Assembly (NCBI GenBank): GCA_032622095.1
Contig: CP136063.1
Span: 33,918,987 to 33,982,986, forward strand
Length of the DNA stretch: 64,000 bases
Direction of reading: 5' to 3'
Origin: Siphonodentalium dalli
Taxonomy: Eukaryota; Mollusca; Scaphopoda; Gadilida; Siphonodentaliidae
The position numbers and the translations under genes are program-made. The first letter of the stretch is position 1; the number at the start of each line of letters is the position of its first letter. Positions 14,453 to 24,959 of this stretch are shown in pieces. The notes beneath the pieces are model-generated. The model searched no databases. It was given only the letters and a program-made list of their open reading frames with translations, and was not told the DNA's origin.

Positions 14453-15717
14453 TAAAGGGTCGGACCCAAATCTTCTGCGCGAAAATAGTTTTCTATTACC
14501 TAAAATCCAACTACTTTATTAAGTAAATATAGGTATACATATTAACTTTCCTCATAAGTGATTATTATTCCACGACCTTTTTGAGAATATTACCGTTCCT
14601 TCTTGTAGGTCCAAAAAAATTGGTGTCAGGTGTCAGTAGGGCCCGACGAATCGGCAATTTCAACATCGAATCGAATCTCGAATCAAATCATGATAATTAT
14701 TCGAAATCGAATTGAATCTCGAATCGAATCTTTTTAGTAGATTCTTTAGTAGATTGGCGGTACCGATCAGTTGGGGTACAAGCAAAAATGGGGGTAAATG
14801 TCAGATGATTTTATAACGTCAGTGAGATAACTCAGGTTACGAAGGAGTTTCATTAAACTTAATTCCTATGACATAATATTAGCAATATTTAATCACAGTT
14901 TAAAACAGTTTAATATATGATAATGGCACGACACAACTTCATATTTTGTGCCACTACTGTCTGGCTACTATGCGTGAAGTTCGTGAAAAGTCAGCAGCTT
15001 GGAACGTTGGAGTCAATGGAGTCTGATTCGAGTCATTGCAAACGGAAACTCTTCTGCGCATGTACGCTTCACCCTGTCGCCCACAGCAGGCACACGCGAT
15101 ATCAGAATTGCGCATCGTGTCTTGGGAATGGCGCATACGCAAACGGCATTACAGAGAACTATATATAGTTTCCCAACTTGGGCCTGTTCGTCGGAATGCT
15201 AAATGGTCAACAATATTCCATTATGATGTTTAAAGATGTTGGTCGAATTTGGAGACGATATAATATTTACTTAATATATTTATATCGTTTTAATTTTGAA
15301 TGATATATAATAAAAATATGATATTATTTGATTGAGCTGAGTAATATAGTATAGGCTTTTCTGGTAAGAATGTCAGATAACGAGATACAAATATTTCCCA
15401 CCAGAAATTCACTCGCTTCGGCAGTTGGGGCCGGGCTATATCGCGACATTGCTAGTTTTATTTGGTGGAGGAAACCGTGTGCGTTACGATTATGGTACAA
15501 TCGCAATGAACACGCGAACCATCACAGACATATACATGCAAGTTGCGCGAGTAGCACAGACGTTCCACGAGTAACCAGCGCTGGGACTGGGAGGCCAATA
15601 TATATATATGAGCAGTGAGCTTTTGGGCAACTTACCCTATACACATTGGACCACGAGGTTCCAGATGCACGGTGGGGAATCACGTGGTTTCGAGTTGATC
15701 TGTACCACGCAGTCAAA

Positions 15718-15760
15718 ATGGCGGAGGCGTCAGAAAACACAACGAGAAACGAAGAAAAAG
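15718..15760 (+). CDS. Putative first exon, left arm (MAEASENTTRNEEK)
   Basis: An ATG in good initiation context (AAAATGGCG) opens 14 codons, MAEASENTTRNEEK, and runs into a consensus splice donor, AAAAAG|GTAATA, at 15,760/15,761, leaving phase 1. The homologous segment in the inverted right arm has the same 43-nt length, nearly the same peptide and the same donor. This is the best reason to think it is, or was, a real exon. I do not recognise the protein. Reading through the donor stays open to 15,930 but the peptide is not recognisable there. Confidence 0.4.
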
Positions 15761-16509
15761 GTAATATACTAGGCGGATATGACATAGTACATAGTATTTT
15801 GGAAGCTACGAGCGTATGTACACTATTTTTCAAACAAGCTGATACCTCTTGTGTGTCCAAACTCACATTTGTTTGCTCTAACATTCTGACCAAAAGTCGT
15901 CAGTCGGAGGATTTTCCGCGATGTGTTTAATGCTGTATTCCACGAACATTTTCTAGTTCATGCTTTTTCTCTGCTTGGACCAAAATATTGTTTCTAATTT
16001 TATGTTTACTAAAATAAAGCAATGTAGTAGGCAAATTATTGGACCCTGCTTTAAAAAGAAATGTATTTTTCTTGTGAATCGTAGCTTTTTCATTAGTGAT
16101 GAGTGTACACGCACCACAATTAAGTGATGAGTTACCACGAACTTGTTCAGATTCGATTGAATAAATAAAGGACACCAACTGAGTCAACCGGCTTACAGCG
16201 AAATTTACAAAAGGAGTTCAGTAACTTTGGTCTGAACCGTCCATATAGGAAAGGCGCAGGCCTCATTTACTGGAATGTCGCTATAAACTGAGTCGACTTG
16301 AAGATTATATATATATTGCTGTATTGGCCAAGCAAACCGCAGAACTACGGTACTGTTCAATTTGGGTAATAAATTAAACTGTGTACCCCAGATGTAAACA
16401 TGTGGTTAAATTACATATAATTGTGCTATATACTTGTGCCAATAATGGTCGTTGATCACCATTTTGCAATGAGTGCATTGACCGTATATGAAATGTTGGA
16501 AAAATTAAT

Positions 16510-16690
16510 AACACGAAATAATGGCGGAGGCGACAGAAAACACAACGCGAAACGAGCAATAATGCTATCAAATAGGATATGACACACTACAGAGCATTTT
16601 GGCAGCTACGAGCATATGCTACAATAGTTTTCAAACAAGCAGATCAGATACCTCGTGTGTGTCAAAATGCACACTTGTTTAACGCATTGA
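16510..16690 (+). pseudogene. Third partial copy of the arm segment, donor lost
   Basis: ATGGCGGAGGCGACAGAAAA at 16,521 repeats the first-exon segment, but the frame stops after MAEATENTTRNEQ and the GTAATA donor is gone. Similarity to the left arm continues through CAGCTACGAGCATATGC and TTTTCAAACAAGC, then ends near 16,690. It is a truncated duplicate inside the unit. Confidence 0.5.
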
Positions 16691-17397
16691 AAGGTACTCA
16701 ATCCGATCAAGGGGTCCCCATATCATCAAGATACAACAATAACAACATTTCTTCACAATACGCTTTAGTTATCAGAATCGATTAATGGCAACAAAATAAT
16801 ACTAGCCATTGTCAATTATGTTATCAAATTTCCCAAAACGTGTAATATATAGAACACAATGGCAGCAGTCCAAATATTTCGCTGCATTGACACCGATAGG
16901 GCGTTATTCTGTCTTTTAATGTCATACTTTTTGGACTAAGGTCCTATCAATCACACCTCGTCGAAACGGCATTCCCAATATAGCTAAAATCATAGGGGCT
17001 GCTTTAAAGTGTCCTCGGGCTTATTTGTGGTCAGATCCGTTTATTCACAATACACTGCATGTATAAGCGTCTACACGTTTCTAAATTTGAGGATTATTTT
17101 CCATGTGGTGTCGTGGACCTTTATTGAGGTAGGCCTAACTGTCAGCGAGGTAAGTACCATGCCTTTCGGGTTTCACTAAATGCATGACACATAGCCCATG
17201 CACTATCATAATTATACCTCAACAAACCAGTAAACATTTCTCTGATAGATACATAGTCCGTGTAACAATAATATCTTAATTATTAGCCCGTTTTCAATTT
17301 ACCTCTAAGCTGCATATTCGCATAATTAGTGTTTGAGTTACTCTTATTTTCACATTTATTGGCAACTTGTCCCCAAGTTAATCCCTTTTATATATAG

Positions 17398-17587
17398 GAG
17401 CCTTTCGTACTGCACCAAGCGCGGAACTGTCTACACTTTGGTCGAGGAAGCCATAGATTCAGAAGACGCGGGGTCGGGTAATGATTATTGCAGGATATGC
17501 CTCCAACAACACGGATTACTTCCTGCATATTTAGTACCCAGTATATGCACTTCGTGTAAAACAAACTATGATGGTGTGACCAATTAA
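17398..17587 (+). CDS. Candidate terminal exon with a four-cysteine (C-x2-C...C-x2-C) motif
   Basis: A pyrimidine-rich tract ending TATATAG precedes an open stretch that ends at a TAA (17,585-17,587), closely followed by an AATAAA-like signal. The peptide contains CRIC and CTSC separated by 19 residues, a zinc-ribbon-like spacing, after an acidic stretch (EEAIDSEDAGSGND). It could be the last exon of the gene starting in the left arm, but the phase left by the 15,760 donor does not match directly, so an unseen middle exon would be needed. I do not recognise the family. Confidence 0.3.
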
Positions 17588-17605
17588 CAAAACAATAAAA
17601 CAATG

Positions 17606-17760
17606 TTACAAGATTCTCTTTTTATTAAATATAAAAACAACCAGAAACTTTAAATCCTCTTTCCTGTAGCCACGTGTATGGGCAACGATGCCTGACTTCG
17701 AACCAAACTACTTGCCACAGGTGCTACACAACACAACTGACTTGTTCTCAGGCATTTCAT
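17606..17760 (-). pseudogene. Candidate terminal exon with degenerate C2H2-like zinc finger and in-frame stop
   Basis: On the minus strand an acceptor TTTTATTTTTCAG (revcomp of 17,761 onward) is followed by a frame reading ...VVLCSTCGK, a TAG stop (17,708-17,710), then FGSKSGIVAHTRGY..., ending at a TAA at 17,606-17,608. C-x2-C-G-K-x-F and the later histidine fit a C2H2 finger, but the final zinc-binding histidine is absent at the expected place and the stop sits between the cysteines and the histidine. The phase (two bases needed) matches the donor at 18,763 of the right-arm first exon, so the two could be spliced. I read it as a decayed gene, or one that is recoded. Confidence 0.4.
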
Positions 17761-18762
17761 CTGAAAAATAAAATCACAAATCCTGCGTAAGAATATTTTG
17801 GTGACATTATTTCGTGTTATTTTATGATACACTGCAGGAAAACATATCAAAGGATACATTAGTTGACTAAATTCTTTAGATTTATAGCAGTTCAAACAAT
17901 TTAAAACTGAAAGCAACAGCTTAAAATCAAACGAATTTCAAGCAAAGATATTTAAATCTCGTTTAATTTGAGATTCGATGAACCTGGATAGCTTATTACG
18001 ATTTTTCACAGCCTGGGTACCTTTATCACAATTTTCAGAACCTGGGTACCGTTATCACCAAAACAAAAGAGCGAGTTACCAGTATATAGCACCAGTAGCA
18101 AATATATATAACTTTTTAAACCACATGATTTACATCTAGGGCACACAATTTAATTTATTACCCCAAATGAACACTACCGTACTTTGGCGGTTTGCTTGGA
18201 GCATACAGCAATATATAATCTTCAAGTCGACTCAGTTTAGAGCGAAATTCCAGTAAATTAGACCTGCACCTTGCCTATATGAACGGTTCAGACCCAATTT
18301 GCTGATCTTCTTTTGTAAATTTCGCTGTAAGCCCTTTGACTCGTTTTGTATCCTCTATTTATTCAATCTATTCTGAACAAGTTCATGGTAACTCATCACT
18401 GAATTGTGGTGTGGGTACACACATCACTAATGAAAAAGCTACGATTCACAATGAAAAATACATTTTATTTAAAACAGGGTTCAATATATTGACGACTAAA
18501 TGTGCTTTCTTTCAATAAACATAATTTAGTAACAATATTTTTGGTCCAAGCAGATTAAAAGCATGAAAATAGAAAATGTTCGTGGAATACAGCATTAAAC
18601 ACGTCGTGGAAAATCCTCCGACTGACGACTTTTGGTCAGAATTTTAGAGCAAACACATGTGAATTTGGACACACATGAGGTATCAGCTTGTTTGAAAAAT
18701 GGTGTAGAATATGCTCGTAGCTGCCAAAATACTTTGAAATACGTCATATCCTAGTTTATTAC

Positions 18763-18805
18763 CTTTTTCTTCGTTTCTCGATGTGCTTTCTGTCGCCTCC
18801 GCCAT
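18763..18805 (-). CDS. Putative first exon, right arm (MAEATESTSRNEEK)
   Basis: This is the inverted counterpart of 15,718-15,760: the ATG is the complement of 18,803-18,805, the peptide is MAEATESTSRNEEK, and the donor AAAAAG|GTAATA lies at 18,763/18,762. The four amino-acid differences from the left arm are conservative (S/T, N/S), which suggests past selection on the peptide. It points toward the terminal exon at 17,760-17,606 and is phase-compatible with it. Confidence 0.4.
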
Positions 18806-19239
18806 TTTAAATGCGTGGTACTCATCAACTCGAAACGACGTGATTCCCCGTGAGATGATCGCGGAAACACACTCGGGTTAAGTATTAGGGATATAATGAA
18901 CAAATTTTTATCGATAATGCAGTCTATATCCGGTGATAAAAGACTTGTATATAACGATTCGAAATATCCTGAATCACCCGACCGCTTTCGAATCGAATCG
19001 AAAGGTAAGATTCGAAATCGAATCGAAGCTCGAAGCTTCGTCGGGCCCTAATGTCCAGGTGCCCCTCTATGCTGGTGCTATATATATGAACCATTATAAT
19101 ATGCAATCCTCTGACGATTCAAGGTCCTTCAGTTTGAATGAATATATGTATCTCTTAAATGGATTGATATAAATATACTCTTAATGCTTTCTTCTATGTA
19201 ACTGTGTTGCTAGATCACATATATAGGAATGCCCTGTTT

Positions 19240-20660
19240 CATCCCCATATAAATATGACAGTTGAGAAGATATAATTGTTCAAGTGACTTAATTCGGTCA
19301 CCATTTGTCGAGATTGTGAAATTGGAATGCCAAAAACAGAATGACTATACATGTATATAACTTTGTTGGATATCGGCGAATTGAACAATCTTATAAATGC
19401 TAGTGAATCTCCTCTCACATCGATGACCCAAACGACCACAAATGTGATTTAATTCATCATATCTTTAGAGAAAAACGTGCATGAATTTGGTGGAATCAGT
19501 GCTAAATATGTTTGTATCAACGTTGGTGCAACTCCACTCATGCATGACTTGAATCGCGCCACTTTTATCACATTTAAACCACGTCTATTAGACTCATACA
19601 TTATATACTGGAGATGAGTATATATAAGTTTGGTGGTAATCGGCAACTAAACAAATTCCTATCATAGTTATTACCGTCCCCCGGCCATCTCTCACCCAAA
19701 CAGCACACATTTCCCGTTTATATTCCTCGTATCACGGAGAAGAATAATATATCAATTTGGTCGAAATATGTGCTATAATATCCCCTCACCTGACATCAAC
19801 AACATCACTTTAGAAACGTTTAACCCGCACCATTATCTTACTCGTAAAATGTTACCCCTGTTACACCGCCTTGGTGCCATCTCGCTCGTACCCTTAAAGG
19901 TGGATTATCTCTTTAAATAACAAATTTTAAATAGTTGCGTGGGTATAAAATAATAGATATGAACTGAAGACCCCTGTTCGGAAAAGCTTCTATCAATTAA
20001 TATTGATTTTATTTCGAATATTAAATCGGGACCGTTTATGTGTCTATTTTTAGAACAGACCATTCGGATGATACCATATTGCGATATAGAGCACTGGGCT
20101 GTTCCTATGGCTACGCACCGAAAGTCAAATGTCCCAGATTGATTGTTTGTATTGTTTTGTTCCACATATATAAGCGATAATGAGTATAATTAACGTTTAT
20201 TTGTGACAAAATTGTAGAATAAAATTTCTGGTCTCTGTTACCAGTAACCACTATTGTTCGTTAGCTAAACAAACACACCTTTTTAGACCAGAAAATATTC
20301 GAATATTAATCAATAGAAGCATTTCCGGACATTCAAATCTAATATTTTATACCCCGGTAACCATATAATACATGTTTACAAAGAGATAATCCACCTTTAA
20401 AGTTAATATTCGCAAATATTTAATGCGGACTCAAGTGGTGCCACTTTTGACATCATTAAACCACACACTTATACTCATTATAGAGATGAATATAAATATA
20501 AAATGTATGAAAATTGGCGAGTTTCCAAATTCGTATGAAATTTAGACTAAGAGCTACCATTGTATATCTCTCACCCAAAAGGCACCAATGTGGCGCATTA
20601 GATTAATCATATCACGGAGAAGAATATGTATCAATCGTGGGGAAATCGTCGCTAAACATA
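19240..20660 (+). repeat. Degenerate ~260-360-bp repeat field, related to 53,560-53,835
   Basis: Recurring blocks include GGATATCGGCGAATTG / TAATCGGCAAC / ATTGGCGAGTTTCC, CTCTCACCCAAA, TGTGATTTAATTCATCATAT and the CACGGAGAAGAAT or AGAGAAAAACGTGCATGAAT blocks. They reappear at roughly 19,355, 19,620 and 20,490, the last interval containing a 507-bp MITE. The same block order occurs reversed at 53,835-53,560. No frame is conserved among copies, so this is non-coding repeat DNA. Confidence 0.6.
19894..20400. mobile_element. 507-bp MITE with TTAA target duplication
   Basis: Perfect 17-bp TIRs, AGGTGGATTATCTCTTT (19,898) and AAAGAGATAATCCACCT (ending 20,396), are flanked on both sides by TTAA. 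Subterminal inverted segments (CTTCTATCAATTAATATTGA on the left, TTAATCAATAGAAG on the right) reinforce the foldback. A TTAA duplication is typical of piggyBac, Kolobok and Sola3 superfamilies; the TIR does not let me choose. No transposase is present. Confidence 0.9.
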
Positions 20661-22274
20661 TTATTTATCAATGTTAAATCAAATGCATGTGATGTGGCTC
20701 CGACATTAACAGTTTGTATGATCGTTCATATATGAGTCAATATCAATTTTGGTCAAAATTACAGATATGCCACATGGGATTTTTTTAGTTCCGATAATGG
20801 GGAAAGTTGTTATCATTTCGAGATATATAGCTATTGAACTGGAAGAAACGACTGAAGTTCGAGCTTAAACATCCAGCACTGATATTTTATGATGCTATGA
20901 ATGGTGGATGTCTGGAAATTATGTCTCTTCTGTAACAGTATTATCATATGGTATATCATTTTTCAGAATAGAGATATTTGAGTACTTTTTGATCCGAATT
21001 GAGTATTGACCGGTAATGCATAGATCGAGAAAACATTTACCCTTTGTATAGCTTGTTTTCAATGGGGGCCACAATGGAACACATTTTTCTCAGAAAAATT
21101 TAATTTCAACACAACATTAAACTTTATTAAATGAAGATAATTAAATGTCACACACTTTCTAACATAATATTGAATTGGACACTCCTTGTCCACCAAATAT
21201 TGAACAAAACTGGAATTGAAATATATAACGTTTCATTTATAGATGACATAATAATATGTGTTACACGAAGGACTTCAGCGCAACACGAAATACACATATT
21301 TGCTACGGGGTGGACAATTTCTGATAAATTTCTGTATAAAAGTCATGTCGAAATCCAGAGTTACGAAATATGCTAACAAGATGATAAAACCTGTTATTCA
21401 TAAATAAAATACAGCGACGAACTACACAATCAAGATATCTGACGTTTGGTATACGATGTAGGAATATGCTTTGTTACAGTAAGGACCACAACGTTACACA
21501 ACTGACACAGTCATATGCGAAATGTCATGTGTATACATCTAGGTATCATAATCATGTACTGGCATCAGTGCAAATTCAATATTATGGCGATTCTCGCGAG
21601 AATTTATGTCCCAAATACTTAATGATGTTTTCTGACGCGTATTTCTATATCAATATATGATGTGCGTTACAGTAAAGATTACACGATTGACAAAAAAGGC
21701 GCATAGCATATATACAGGCTATAATATAAAACGAGGTTCAATTTGTGGAATTTCCCAACTGTTTTTTACACATTTAGTACACATATGGTATAACGAATAT
21801 TGTTAACTGAATACCATAGTAAATAAATTGTCGTTACACGATAGACATTGGTTATAGTCGGGTGAACACTCTATCCTTTGCTTTATCAGATGAAATAATA
21901 TGAACGTACACTAATATTCGTTTGTGTTTAAATATAATACAACTATGTGGTGAAGAGGTGCCCGCGTACTGGATAATATGTAAGGATAAATAATATTGCG
22001 TGTAGGTTAAACTATTGTGATAGATTCGAGTAACGTACGACATGGATACGCTATGGGGTTATCCGGATACATGTAAATTAGCACATATTGTATATTTGAA
22101 TCCTTTTCGTATATACCTGTCTCGTTTAGCTTTGTGCTCGGTTGAGATAAATTAAAACAAGTGCATGTCCGTGTTTCATAAATATAAGTACATGTTCCTG
22201 GTGTTAGATAAGCTATCCAGATGCACGTTGCTCGAATTCATCATTACAAGCACGAATTCCACCTTCATTATATT
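20661..22274. other. Gene-free AT-rich stretch
   Basis: No splice-bounded or conserved open frame is evident. It contains a 31-bp segment (20,727-20,757, ATATGAGTCAATATCAATTT) that recurs in perfect inverted orientation at 26,910-26,940, and scattered GTTACAGTAA / TTACAC motifs near 21,470 and 21,670 that may be distant relatives of the repeat at 24,960-26,080. Confidence 0.5.
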
Positions 22275-22326
22275 CACAGGTCCCCAGAACAAAAATTGAC
22301 CACAATTGTTGTTCTGGGGACCTGTG
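22275..22326. mobile_element. 52-bp hairpin element with 8-bp target duplication
   Basis: Arms CACAGGTCCCCAGAACAA and TTGTTCTGGGGACCTGTG are perfect 18-bp inverted repeats; after one mismatch five more bases pair (AATTG/CAATT), leaving a 4-base loop ACCA. The element is flanked by the direct repeat ATTATATT at 22,267-22,274 and 22,327-22,334. An 8-bp duplication and CA..GG-type ends fit hAT transposition. It is far shorter than usual MITEs. Confidence 0.75.
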
Positions 22327-22729
22327 ATTATATTCACATATAAAAAAAAGTATATTAGTGAGGTGAAGTAATGATAACTTTTAAAACAGTTTACTCATCG
22401 CCGAGTCTCGGGCCACGCACATTCCCCAACAGCGAAAAGTGAATGAGACCCCTCGATCAGTTGTGGATCTGGAATAAACGAGATCACTTCATCATAATTA
22501 TACCAAGAAGTCATTACATTTTTGCGGCCAGCAAAAGCAGTTAGAATATTTAACGCCAACGCGTTTCATGCATTTAACAAGCAATTCACGCTCAGACATT
22601 TCTTCTACAATACCAGGGTATATGGATTTCTGATACTCAACCAATACGTACTTATCCACACCAGGAATCATGCTATCTGCCTTTCCATTCGCACAAAACT
22701 CACTCATCGGACCTACCTCTACAACCACG

Positions 22730-23560
22730 CCTCTACCTTTCTCAGCCTTCATCTCCTCACATATCTCCCCGTCTCCAAAAACTACACCCGGATCCTGCAC
22801 GCCGCATTCATTAACCACGATATACCACCTTGCTCAACCACCGTCTTCACATATCTGCTCGCCCCGTATTTCCGCGGTAACCTCTACATGTGAACCGTGG
22901 TGCATGCTCGACTCATAATTCTTGCAATAATCGTGTTCAACCCAGCTTCCATCAACTATGTCGTCATCAACAACAGTCACATCGACGCGCACACCACTCT
23001 GCTCACAACTTTCACTGACCACGCTACCTTGCTCGACCTCCACCTGCTCACATATCTCCTCACCACCCACAACCACTTCCGCTGCAACATCAAACTCAAA
23101 CGCGCTAATCTCGCTATATACAAACTGGATCTGCCTCCGCAATCGTGCATATCTCCTCGCCCTCAACGACCACATCGCTCGACTCACAACATGCATTAAC
23201 CACGCTACCACATTCCTCAGCCTCCATCTCCTCACATATCTCCCGACTCCCCACAACCACATCTACCAGCACAACACTCGACACAGAACATTCATTAACC
23301 ACGCTACCACCTTGTTCAACCACTATCTCCTCACATGTCTCCTCGCATATCTCCCGATCCCTCACAGCCACATCTACCAGCACACGTCCACTCGACTCAC
23401 AACATTCATTAACCACGCTACCTCGTTCCTCAACCTCCATCTTCTCACACTCAATCCCCACATCTACCAGCACACCGCTCGACTCACAACAGTAATTAAC
23501 CACGCTACCACCTTGCTCAACCTCTTCGCGTATCTCTTCACCCCTTGCAATCCTACTTCC
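22730..23560 (-). repeat. ~95-100-bp coding minisatellite within the pseudogene
   Basis: The motif CTCACATATCTCC or a close variant (complement encodes EEICE) recurs near 22,757, 22,850, 23,050, 23,147, 23,235, 23,347, 23,447 and 23,530, each followed by an ACCACGCTACC-like block. Both strands stay open for long runs because the units are near multiples of three; the minus strand is favoured because its frame connects to recognisable flanking coding segments. Confidence 0.7.
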
Positions 23561-23580
23561 ATCACATATGCCTTCACCTA

Positions 23581-24517
23581 TGGGGCGCCATCCCTGCAAA
23601 TATTCGTTTTCGGAGATATCTCCTCGTAATTCGGAGATATCTCCTCGTAATTCGGAGATATCTCCTCGGTTTCGTGGAGATATTTCCTTGGAATTGCAAT
23701 TCCTAGCAGATATCTGCTTGGAATATTGTCCATTATGGAGATATCTCCTTGGATCCAAGGAGATATCTGCTTGGATTATGGAGATATCTCCTTCGATCCT
23801 AGAAGATATTTCCTCGCAACTACGAGATATCTGCTTGAAATATTTCCAACGAGATATCTCCTTGAAACCGAGGAGATATCTCCATAATCCAAGCAGATAT
23901 CTGCTCGGATTATGGAGATATCTCCTTGAAATAGTTTTCAACGAGATATCTCCTTGGACCCAAGGAGATATCTCCATATTCCAAGCAGATATTTCCTTGA
24001 AAATATTCCAAGCAGATATCTGCTTGGATTATGGAGATATCTCCTTGGAAAACCGCGGCCATGAAATATTAATGATTTCTCCACAGTAGTCAGTACATAT
24101 ACGTTTTTTTCCATTTTTTCGAAATACATCCAAGCAGATATCTGCTCGGAATATGGAGATATCTCCTTGAAATATTTTTCAAGCAGATATCTCCATAATG
24201 CGAGCAGATATCTGCTTGGATCCAAGGAGATATCTCCTTGAACATATTTCAAGGAGATGTCTCCATAATGCGAGCAGATAACTGCTTGGGTCCAAGGAGA
24301 TATCTCCTTGGATCCAAGCAGATATCTGCTCGCATTATGGAGATATCTCCTCGGTTTCAAGGTGATATCTCCTTGAAAATATTTCCGAGGAGATATCTCC
24401 ATATTCCAAGCAGATATCTCATTGAAACCGAAGAGATATCTCCATAATGCGAGCAGATATCTGCTTGGATCCAAGGAGATATCTCCGAAAACGAATATTT
24501 GCAGGGATGGCGCCCCA
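23581..24517. mobile_element. 937-bp palindrome-packed element, TA target duplication
   Basis: Ends TGGGGCGCCATCCCTGCAAA (23,581) and its exact reverse complement (ending 24,517) continue through ATATTCGTTTTC into the body, and are flanked by TA on both sides, as expected for Tc1/mariner-type integration. The interior is almost entirely short overlapping palindromes of two types, GGAGATATCTCC and AGCAGATATCTGCT, joined by TTGGATCCAAGG-like linkers, with roughly forty GATATC cores. There is no transposase. It lies inside the minus-strand pseudogene and creates long but meaningless open frames on both strands. Confidence 0.9.
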
Positions 24518-24959
24518 TATTCACCTCTCACATTACTTGTTCTCTTTACACACCGTTTCACATTCCTCCGAGCCACAATACGCTTTTCGAATTTCTTTGC
24601 AACTTGCACAACTACATTCTCGGCAACTTTGTCGCTCTCATCAATCACATATACCTTATTCGGAACTACGTTCTCACAAATAACTTCAACGCAAGGGGCA
24701 ACTCTTACTGATTCACCCCTATCTTCAACACAAACTTCTGCATCCTGTTCCCCTTTACCACCTGTCTCGCTCACCTGGCTTTCAAAATTAGCAGTTTTAA
24801 ATGCACGACCCTTACCAATACCACTCTCACTGTCACATTCACAGCTAGTATCTCTGAAAGAAATGTTCAGTGGTGTAACCGACTTCAATTGATGAATCCT
24901 CATAGTTCCGCTAACTGTTTTCAATGTTCGTGACACAATTCATTTCTATATGGGACAAT

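Larger units (their letters stand above)
14637..19050. mobile_element. 4.4-kb unit with hAT-like 14-bp TIRs and large inverted arms
   Basis: The ends are TAGGGCCCGACGAA (14,637-14,650) and TTCGTCGGGCCCTA (19,037-19,050), exact reverse complements, each followed internally by clusters of CGAATCGAATC. Inside, ~15,657-16,385 and ~18,148-18,855 form a long inverted repeat of about 700 bp that I estimate by eye at 80-85% identity. A third partial copy lies at 16,510-16,690 in the left-arm orientation. The left arm is preceded by ~1 kb that the right side lacks. Flanks GGTGTCAG and ATGTCCAG resemble each other only with an indel, so no clean 8-bp duplication exists. TIRs starting TAGGG are compatible with hAT elements, but I see no hAT transposase. 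An inverted host-gene duplication captured between TIRs is an alternative. Confidence 0.55.
22395..24935 (-). pseudogene. Broken gene with internal ~33-residue repeats, interrupted by a DNA element
   Basis: Read on the minus strand from about 24,920, the frame gives SGTMRIHQLK...NISFRDTSCEC, then a charged region, then six to eight repeats of the type EEICEE..VEQGGSVVNECC (about 95-100 bp each, 22,730-23,560), and a C-terminal segment DKYVLVEYQKSIYPGIVEE...CMKR...CFCWPQK, WYNYDEVISFIPDPQL, ending at a stop at 22,395-22,397. The head (GT-x-x-x-H...R-x-x-S-C-x-C) and tail (YVLV-Y-x-x-YPG-V...W) resemble segments of uncharacterised multi-exon invertebrate proteins; that family link is from memory and I cannot name a function. 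It is broken by a 937-bp insertion (23,581-24,517), a frame change near 23,120-23,140, an in-frame TGA near 22,835 and a one-base shift near 22,500. Upstream exons, if any, were not found. Confidence 0.55.

Noticed and set aside
21131-21376. FIDDIIIC...H resembling an RT YxDD block
   Set aside because: No flanking reverse transcriptase motifs in this or neighbouring frames and the following residues do not fit; probably chance.
22958-23629. 223-codon plus-strand Thr/Ser/His-rich frame
   Set aside because: Opposite strand of the coding minisatellite; the minus strand links to conserved head and tail segments, the plus strand to nothing recognisable.
23938-24520. Long minus- and plus-strand frames rich in GDISL/RYLL repeats
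   Set aside because: They are translations of the palindrome-packed element; both strands give the same type of peptide because the DNA is self-complementary.
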